This document shows, piece by piece, positions 51,458 to 64,000 of a stretch of 64,000 nt of DNA. The notes under the pieces were generated by a model. It ran no database searches and was not told the origin of the DNA. It saw only the letters and a program-made list of their open reading frames with translations. The position numbers and the translations under genes were made by a program. Source of the stretch: Trichoplax sp. H2. Its lineage: Eukaryota; Placozoa; Uniplacotomia; Trichoplacea. Each line of letters opens with the position of its first letter. Within the stretch, counting starts at the first letter, position 1. The stretch covers positions 283,380 through 347,379 of the forward strand of contig NOWV01000076.1 of NCBI GenBank assembly GCA_003344405.1, read 5' to 3'.

Positions 51458-52975
51458 GATCGATGCTAGCCGATTATATAATTATTTAACCAGATTAAAC
51501 ACGGTTAATCTCTTTCTTTTACGATTCTCCAATGAACTAACTCCTAAGAGAGCGAGTATGGTAGGTAATTTCGCAGTATTCACTATCTGATGATGGATAA
51601 ACTCATTAATTTACAGCATAGTCCATCTTAACTCTGAGCTCGGCACAGCCATTCTGGTTCTCTCTATGGTAACATCAGCTTCATGCAAGTTCTTCTGGTC
51701 ATTTTACGGTTAATAGACGCATTCATGAGTTTATAATATAGGGCTTATTATGGGTAGAGGGGCACATCTTTCGGTTTTTACCAATGAGCCTTGACAGAAT
51801 GTCCATGGACGCGTGTCCGTACGTCCGTATCGGGAAAAAGCTGCATGAAAATGGCTGCATTTCTTGCTAGCTTTGAATAAACTTCCATTGCTTATATTGA
51901 GTTTGTAGTGGAATCTATAAATATATTATGATATCTGGTAGCATATTCAGATGTATAAAATGTAATTGCATGCTGCTCTAGTGAAAAGTATGGTACTAGA
52001 AGTGGAGATTATGCGATGGAAAAGAGAGAGAACATCAAAGGTTCAACAAGCTGATTGTGCTTGCACGAGGACTTGTTGATTAAGGAGAATTTCCACTACG
52101 ATATAAGTATCAAGGATGCACAGTAGCCTTAACGGCCGTAATTTTCATGCTCTTTAATGTAGTAGAGTTTGAAAAATAAAAGATTAAAATTTGCACATTG
52201 ATAATCTTGTAAATGTGAGATAGAAATTGACACGTCATTTTCTTATCCCGAAAGTGTTAGAAAAGAATGATTCGGCCTTTCTTTCCAGACTGTATGAAGT
52301 ACTTTATGATGAATGGACGTTGTAGATACTTGGATTTAACTGATCAGATTAGGCAGTTGCATAGATAAATCATCATATTTAAAGGGAACTACTCATGCTG
52401 GTTTCTGTAATAGCTTGAAACTCATATCTTGGTACGTAAAAACAGTTCAAGAATTATCGTAATTGACACATGCAGCTCTAGCTCGTTTATGCTCAATTTC
52501 ATTGCGGTAATAACTTTTACATCATATAATAGCGTCCGAATTTTAATTTATTTAGAAAAAATGAACAATACATCAGACACAATTGAGGGGCATGGCATTA
52601 AAGTACCAGTAAATATTATCGCATGATAATTAAATCTCATTAGTCTTTGCAATTAAAAGATTGAGATGGTAATAGGGATACTAACATTAAATTGAAAGCT
52701 TGCCGGTGTAGTAAGTACACAACGTAGTGGAAATAAATAAAACCGTTAATTATAGCAATTTGACTAAAATTTACCTAGAATTAATTTAAAGATGGCTTTT
52801 GGTGATCTGTAATGATGGAATGATGACAATTCATATTTATCACCGAAGTAGTATACATTTAGAAAAAGAATTAGTGGTCCATGCGAGTAACAACTGATTC
52901 ATCTTTCTTACTCCGAAATACACATAATATACTCTTGACCTTTCTGAAATCTTTCATCATGCAGCATTTAATACT
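51458..52975. other. Intergenic DNA between CTU1 and malic enzyme
   Basis: Both flanking genes run on the minus strand, so this holds the CTU1 5' region and the malic enzyme 3' end. No exon or repeat array was recognised. The open frame at 52429-52626 is AT-rich and unsupported. Confidence 0.5.
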
Positions 52976-57812
<4,837 letters not shown>

Positions 57813-59100
57813 GTTTCAAATTTTTCTACACTATTCTTACAGTAGCAGACTGATTGATAATGACAACGCTAATAATTAATTAATATAAGTAACAAAGTGC
57901 TATAAATTCGAGTAGATCTGCGGTAGATGAAATTGAACTATCAAGATTTCTGTATGTACTCAGAGCTTTGTTAATTTTTTTCAATGCTGTCATAATTGAA
58001 TAATTTCCAGTTGGTGTAGCAATAATAATTGATAGTTAATTAATGCATATGGTAATTGCGACCTATGAATTATTCATAAACTGGAATATTATTGTCTTAG
58101 TGGTTAATATTGACTTTAAAGCATACGGCAAATAAATCACGCTACTTTTAACATTGCTTGCATGCTAACGGGTATGGATGCAGTCAAGTGTTCGAAAGGA
58201 TGGATTCGAATTCATGGATTACAGTCGGGATTTGGTGTTTAATCGTATTAAGCTGTTGCGGAGTATAAATACAAGTTAAAAGTGCAACGAACTAAAAACA
58301 ACTTGATTCACAAGCATGATGCAATCTATAGTGTAGCAGCATCCATCATGAATAGCTGCTGTTATGTTATGGCTACCATATCCTACCCTTTAATTTACTG
58401 GTAGCCATTTTTAAAGCAAACTTAGTAGAGAGACAAGCTAACATTGCTGCTTAAAACTCCCATTCTATTGCTGTACATTTTATATGCAACATACGTCTTC
58501 CTGATTGATTCAGTGATGATTCCATTGAACCGGTTGAGAATTTGCATAACCGGTTGTACCCAATGTACTTTATTCATATTATTTTAAATCGATCCATTAA
58601 TGTTGTTCATTAAAACATCTCTCTCTGTGATCATGTGCAAAATTGTTATGATTATCGATTTGCAGCGTGCAAAAGCGATAGCTTCAAAACAATAAATATT
58701 CAAGAGGTTATGAACTGAGTTTATTTAGAAGCTAAGCCGGCTCAAGGACTTGTAAGAGGCAATTCTCTCTAGTAAGCCCTGGCTGGCCACAACTTCTTCT
58801 CATGTCTGGGTGAATTATGTGTCATTCTTGTTCATTTTACGTTAGATCAATGGTAAAATTATTCGTTCCTGGTGCCGTTTACCACGATCAAATACAAAAT
58901 TTTGATGGTTGTCAATTTGTTGCACATAGTACAAATTAGTCTATGTTGCAATCGTGATTCAATTTACTTATACTTAGCAAGTTATTTGGATGATTTGTCT
59001 TCTCATGCTTGCATGTTGAGGTAGATTTCTATTTATTTCGTTTCCTTACGATAGCAAGTTTATTTAAGTTATGTTCAGTCAAGTTATCTAAGTTATGTGG
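57813..59100. other. Intergenic DNA upstream of malic enzyme
   Basis: Holds the malic enzyme 5' region. No other exon was recognised. A run of near-palindromic AT-rich sequence near 58010-58060 (TTAATTAATGCATA) is the only notable local feature. Confidence 0.4.
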
Positions 59101-59570
59101 ATAGCTCATATCCTAGAATGAGCTTTAAGATCAATATCTCTCTACTGTAATGACTCTAGCTCATAACGAAGGCTACTCGCCGATTGATTCTAAGAATATC
59201 TAGAAGTTGGCCAGTGGCTTTTGGATAGCTCATATCCTAGAATGAGCTTTAAGATCAATATTTCTCTACTGTAATGACTCTAGCTCATAACGAAGGCTAC
59301 TCGCCGATTGATTCTAAGAATATCTAGAAGTTGGCCAGCGGCTTTTGGATAGTTCATATCCTAGAATGAGCTTTAAGATCAATATCTCTCTACTGTAATG
59401 ACTCTAGCTCATAATAAAGGTTACTCTCCCATTGATTCTAAGAATATCTTGATGTTAGGCAGCGGTTTTGGGATTGCTCACATGCTAGAATGAGTATTGA
59501 GATCAATGCCTCCGTATTGCAATGTAGTTTAGCGCTTAGCTCAGGCTACTCTCCGATTTATTCTAAAAAA
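59101..59570. repeat. Tandem repeat, unit 124 bp, about 3.7 copies
   Basis: ATAGCTCATATCCTAGAATG starts at 59101 and again at 59225; a variant with AGTTCATA starts at 59349 and a diverged one at 59473, exactly 124 bp apart each time. Copies 1-3 differ at only a few positions. Copy 4 is clearly older or faster changing. The unit carries TAGCTCATAACGAAGGCTAC, CTCGCCGATTGATTCTAAGA and ATATCTAGAAGTTGGCCAG. Confidence 0.95.
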
Positions 59571-60173
59571 ATGATCTCCACACTATAGTAGTTTCAAAGT
59601 AAGGGCTCATTCCTACACTGGTCAAAGTTTTTTGTCTTGTTTCAATTCAATTTTGCCGCTAGAACTAGGAATAACCCAATGCATCGGTCAAAGCCTGCTT
59701 TAAATTTTCCAATTGAAATAACATCGCTTCAAATCAAGTAGTGATGGAAACAATTGGGTTAGCCGTGATCTTGCCGTAGAACCCATGTTAAGCTTAGCAA
59801 GCAGTACCATGAAAGTAGTTTAAGTGTGCCAAGGTATATCTCAACACCATTTATTGATGAGAACGAGCTAGGTAAAGTTGTAAATAGCTTGAACTGGATT
59901 ACTTGAGGCATAATATTGACGATTTTCAATGACTACTTTGCACATAGGATGCTTATTTAGCATTGGATTTTTGTATATGCAAATGGTTGCATATTAAAAT
60001 AAGACTTTGATCCAAGCATAGCTAATGGAGAGGATAACATACTGTGTATTCTAACTTGTACAAATGTCAACAGTTTGGGTGGACAGTACGCTACTTTAGC
60101 TCCCTGCAGTGTAGGAAGACACAAGAACTTTGATGGGTCACAATGTGGCTGAAATCCTATCATGAGCGCTTAC

Positions 60174-60247
60174 CCATTGGACGCATTGGATGTCATAGCG
60201 AGAGCGTTGTCCACACTTTGGACAGGTTGCTGCACTGGCTGAACCAT
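60174..60247 (-). other. Possible first coding exon, unassigned
   Basis: On the minus strand an ATG at 60247 opens MVQPVQQPVQSVDNALAM and ends 74 nt later at a consensus donor (G|GTAAGC). A Val/Gln-rich start and a good donor are the only evidence; no downstream exon was found at lower coordinates. Confidence 0.2.
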
Positions 60248-60599
60248 GGTGTATTTTTATTTTTACCTGTATAGGTTAAATTATAATATGCACAGGAATT
60301 GTGAATAGCCTAATAGAAGAAATGTCTTTGCTATGTCGGGTGTTCACTGGTAAGACATATCATTTCCATTTTGGATTGCAATGCGATAGTCTTGGTCAGT
60401 GCTCACTGGTTGTTTTTACCCTTGGCTTTTTCTTTTACCCCTATGCTATCGACCCGTATAAGCTTTCCATTTCTTCTCATTGAACAAGAATTTCACTTCC
60501 AAGTCTGTGGTTGGTAACATCATGATTGGTTGCAGACTTGTTGTGAAGGTAAAATGGAGCTGGTCTATTAGCGAGAGCTGGCTGTGCCTAGCAGCTCGA

Positions 60600-60830
60600 T
60601 CGCCATTTTAATTTATTTATTGGCAGGTAGGGACAGTAAAGGGATACGCCGTCGATCGTGCGAGTTTCAGTTGACGTGCTGCACACTGAGTCCACTGTAC
60701 AGGGTGACGCGTCGTAGTTGACTGTACAGTACGACGATACTCTGCGAGTGGGCGCTACACTGACCGTACCGTACAGTACCAACCAAGATCGTGACACTAC
60801 AGACAGTACAGACGTACGGTACAATCCCTC
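60600..60830. promoter_or_regulatory. CTGTAC-rich, GC-richer patch
   Basis: Contains GACTGTACAGTACGACG, ACCGTACCGTACAGTACC and GACAGTACAGACGTACGG-type palindromes, in a sequence visibly richer in G+C than its flanks. Read on the minus strand it directly follows copy 3 of the dispersed element, the same order as at 17.6-17.9 kb ahead of FAM114A. If it is a promoter, it would drive a minus-strand gene starting below 60.6 kb; none is firmly identified. Confidence 0.35.
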
Positions 60831-60859
60831 AACCAGGCCCAGAGTGACAAGGAGTTTAA

Positions 60860-60933
60860 TCTTTGAATAGAAAATAATGAGACCGACTATTTTACTGGTC
60901 ATTTCAACTGTATCCAAAGCCTGCAACGGTACC
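60860..60933 (-). repeat. Dispersed element, copy 3 (inverted)
   Basis: On the minus strand: GTACCGTTGCAGGCTTTGGA, then TACAGTTGAAATGACC, then an AGTAAAATAGTCGGTCTC tail close to the AGTTAAATAATCAGTCTCC of copy 2. The equivalent frame reads ELVPLQALDTVEMTSKIVG and stays open in a 119-codon frame (60588-60947, minus). Confidence 0.65.
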
Positions 60934-61391
60934 AATTCCAACTGCATGGCTTGACTCGGCTACGGACTACGGATTTCGGACTGTTGCACGTCAAGGAAAA
61001 TACCACGTCAAGCGCAGTACCACTGACGTGTTACAACGTTACATACCAGATCGTCGCCTCCCTCTATTTCAATGATTCTCATATAGAAGCTTGTAAATAA
61101 GCGCTTGCAAGGCGGGTTGTGCTACAGTTTCCAGCCTATCGTCGACAAGATTGGCAGCCATTGCTTCTCTTTGGATTCAGTGAATTAGTCGTTCTTGCCA
61201 GCTTGTGGATATCCTTTAGTGCTAAAATGAAGAGCATCATACCTTGCTATGGCTGAGAATAATCAATTGCCGTTATTACAATGTATGTAAGAGGTTATTT
61301 ACACCTTTTCAATGCATCAATGATAGACAAAATGGAGGTATTTCACTGAGCAGCAAGTTATTTCACTCATTTTCTCTTGGATCTATTTGTT

Positions 61392-61860
61392 CATGGTTAA
61401 TCCATATCCATTATTTCTGGTCCTCAAAGATGGTTACTGCATGATGTTCATGCTAGGGACTTTAGTCTTTCAACTACTTTTTTTTTTTCACTGGACGTAC
61501 TTTAGCAATGGTGTCAATCCGTTTTATAGCTTTGTGCTTATTCATGGCTAATCCATATCCATTATTTCTCGTCCTCAAAGACAGTTACTGCATGATGTTC
61601 ATGCTAGGGACTTTAGTCTTTCAACTACTTTCTTTTTTTCACTGGACGTACTTTAGCAATGGTGTCAATCCGTTTTATAGCTTTGTGCTTATTCATGGCT
61701 AATCCATATCCATTATTTCTCGTCCTCAAAGACAGTTACTGCATGATGTTCATGCTAGGCCCTTTAGTCTTTCAACTACTTTCTATTTTTCACCGATACA
61801 GTGTCCAACTGGACGTACTTTAGCAATGGTGTCAATCCGTTTTATAGCTTTGTGCTTGCT
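61392..61860. repeat. Tandem repeat, unit 151 bp, about three copies
   Basis: CATGGTTAATCCATATCC or CATGGCTAATCCATATCC starts at 61392, 61543 and 61694, exactly 151 bp apart. Each is followed by TTCATGCTAGGGACTTTAGT, a poly-T run of changing length, CACTGGACGTACTTTAGCAA and TCAATCCGTTTTATAGC. Copy 3 has a short insertion near 61790. Because 151 is not a multiple of three, the peptide-like open frames at 61244-61702 are by-products of the array. Confidence 0.95.
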
Positions 61861-62409
61861 TGGCCATAGCCAATAGTTTCACTTGAGCTCTTGTCATCTT
61901 TCATTGCTCTAGTGCATTCTTGATGGATAACCCACCAACGTAGAATCGATCAATCAACCCACAGCACTATATTAGTCGTTGTAAGAGTAGTCAAACCGTT
62001 TAAAGAAGTTGGTCGGTGTCTATTTCATCGATGGAAAGCAGTTGCAAATGCGCCTCTTGTTCGTACCAAGTCAGTTGTACTTTGACGACAAGAGTCAAAA
62101 TATTCTCTAGACGAAGCAGCCTGTGCAGAAGGAGATAGTAGTACTGTAGTATATTATTACTGTAGGCTAGCAAGGAATGGACGGCAAATTGCATTCTGTC
62201 ACCATAAATTCTCTACTTTGATTCATTTCAAATTCATCGACAGTTGATAAATCAATGTCATCATCAACATTTCTTGATCAATGATAGACAAACATGGATT
62301 ATCGACAGTATAGACTACATCGATATACAATGATGATAAGGCATAATTCTACACAATCAGGCAGAGAAAGACTGTATTAACCTTGATGCTTGTTGTTTGT
62401 TTCTACTAG

Positions 62410-62897
62410 CACTTAACGCTATTGATGATTCACAATCGGAACCCAGCTTTGTTATTAGCTATTCATCAAGCGATAGCCTGTTAAAGTAAGTACAACGAAA
62501 ATCCATCATGATTGTAACAAGTTGTTGCAGTAATGACATGATTTCATCTCATGGAGACAAGCTATGCAAGCAATTGTGGTAGTTGTTTCAACGTCAACAA
62601 ACACATTAAACCACAACTTGTAGTAGAGTTTTCAATTCAATTAGTAAAGTAGCACTCATACAGGATCATTCGATCATTGGTAGATGTGGAATCATATCGA
62701 AATGGTTCAACATTGGCATCCTATTCTATCATTCTTAATATCTTGACATCATACATTTCTTTATTAAACGTAGGATGCATTCTTTTATTATAAACGTTGC
62801 TACTGCTGTGCTGCTGATAGTATCTTTTTCTGCTGGCAATGCCAAGTTAACGTTAACCAGTCTTTATTATGGACTCGAGTTCAGCTTACTTTATTAG
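62410..62897 (+). CDS. Candidate 3' exons of a small membrane protein
   Basis: Exon 62410-62485 (acceptor TCTACTAG, donor AA|GTAAGT) reads LNAIDDSQSEPSFVISYSSS. It joins in phase to 62774-62897 (acceptor AACGTAG), which reads IINVATAVLLIVSFSAG, a plausible single membrane span, and ends at TAG. Frames close, but no upstream exon or homologue was recognised. Treat as a weak prediction. Confidence 0.28.
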
Positions 62898-63652
62898 TTG
62901 ATGCAATTGCCCTAATATAGTTGTTTACTTCGAGCAATAGGTCGATATTGAAAGCGTGCTGTTCATATTAGTCTTTTCTAATAGCAATCGTAAAAATCAG
63001 CGGTAGTCAAGAGTGATTGATTGACTTGAACTTAGTTTGCTTACGATAATTAAATTACTATTCTAATTTTAATACAATAAAATGACTATTGTACGTACGT
63101 ATGTTGGCGAAGACAGCCTACAGTTAATAGTCAACTATCTGGTGGCAATGCCCACTTTCTTTCATGAGACTGTAGTTTGTGTTAAAAGTGTGGATGCTAA
63201 ACAGCGTGGTTTAAGCAATTTAATGACATTGTATCATTTTACCAAATCAAAATGAATCAATATGGACAGTCTGCAAACGGTTGATCATTGACTTGGAGAA
63301 TTAACCCAACTCTTTCTTTTTGCCTTTTATTGCTATGCATTGTGATCAAATTCGCCTTAGGAACAAGAGTAATGAAAATGGTAGGAAATTGGTTATGATT
63401 AGTAAATGTCTATTATTGCGAACCTTTTCAGATGATGTCTACAACCATAGACACCTAATTTGTAATCTCAAGTACACGTTATCATTCAGTACTATCGTAG
63501 TGTGGGAAATTTAGCGTACCTTGATTTCGTACTTTGCAACTGTACTGTAAAATAATGTTAAAGTGATCATGTGAGGAACTGTTTATTTATAGTAGGCTAT
63601 TTCGATACAAAAATGCCTATTGTACGACAGTGTTGATTTATACAATCTATCT

Positions 63653-63800
63653 ATGATGAACATGAATACTAGCAATGTTGCAACATTCATCGACGCCAAA
63701 ACATTAACATTTTCTTCATGTACAGGCACACCAACTTCAAAAACGCCAACAATTCCTACAGCGAACTTCTATGGATCTAGACGGTCATCAAGTCGCAGTG
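63653..63800 (+). CDS. Candidate Ser/Thr-rich first exon, unassigned
   Basis: An ATG at 63653 opens 49 codons rich in Ser, Thr and Pro (TPTSKTPTIPTANFYGSRRS) and ends at a donor-like G|GTATAA. The gene would continue past the window. Low-complexity composition keeps confidence low. Confidence 0.25.
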
Positions 63801-64000
63801 GTATAAGTAAATCATTTTATTGTCAAGTTGTAAGTGGTTCTATTCCCATTCTAACCGCCACTACCTTTCCCACTGCTATTGCGTCAAAATTCATCTCTTA
63901 TAATCTTGTTACATTGACTTCAAGTGATTGATAGTTTATCAAGACATGATTGTTTTCGATTCTTAACTGTACCCTTAGTGGCTTTAATGAATAACGAATT

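Noticed and set aside
61244-61702. Two hydrophobic open frames
   Set aside because: Both are translations of the 151-bp tandem repeat in shifting frames.

Overview
The window is nuclear DNA of an animal. It is AT-rich (by eye about two thirds A+T) and carries eight recognisable, intron-rich protein genes. Most exons are 25-250 nt, and nearly all the introns traced are GT-AG, many of them 50-400 bp. The gene set includes ARAP, FAM114A, CCDC22, NUP58, CTU1, ZMAT2, a cytosolic-type malic enzyme and a CNBD2-like protein. Long single-domain families keep nearly their vertebrate length, while intergenic DNA is short and full of local tandem repeats. This fits a compact non-bilaterian animal such as a placozoan, but the species is an inference, not a reading. 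All gene models were spliced by hand. The frames close across every listed junction, and this phase consistency is the main evidence for them.

Layout: 1-2.9 kb, no gene, with a degenerate ~150-bp tandem repeat. 2.9-9.5 kb (-), an ARAP-type PH/ArfGAP/RhoGAP protein. 9.5-14.9 kb, no gene, several degenerate duplications. 14.9-16.9 kb (-), ZMAT2/Snu23 with a probable U12-type intron and a 13-nt exon. 17.9-22.8 kb (+), FAM114A. 24.3-29.3 kb (-), NUP58 with a large minisatellite in intron 1. 30.0-33.8 kb (+), CCDC22. 33.8-39.2 kb, no gene recognised. 39.2-48.7 kb (+), CNBD2-like protein, with an unexplained coding segment inside its first intron. 49.0-51.5 kb (-), CTU1. 53.0-57.8 kb (-), malic enzyme with one GC-AG intron. 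57.8-64 kb, two clean tandem arrays, a CTGTAC-rich patch and weak candidate exons.

Two head-to-head pairs (ZMAT2/FAM114A and NUP58/CCDC22) have short shared 5' regions. CNBD2 and CTU1 converge, 336 bp apart. The genes are unrelated in function (splicing, nuclear pore, endosomal recycling, tRNA thiolation, NAD(P) metabolism, GTPase control). This is an ordinary housekeeping block, not an operon or a defence island. I found no CRISPR array, no intact transposon and no tRNA or rRNA gene. The least explained items are a three-copy element (17.3, 17.6 and 60.9 kb) that shares a no-indel core, CTGTAC palindrome clusters beside gene starts, and the nested segment at 40.3-40.9 kb.
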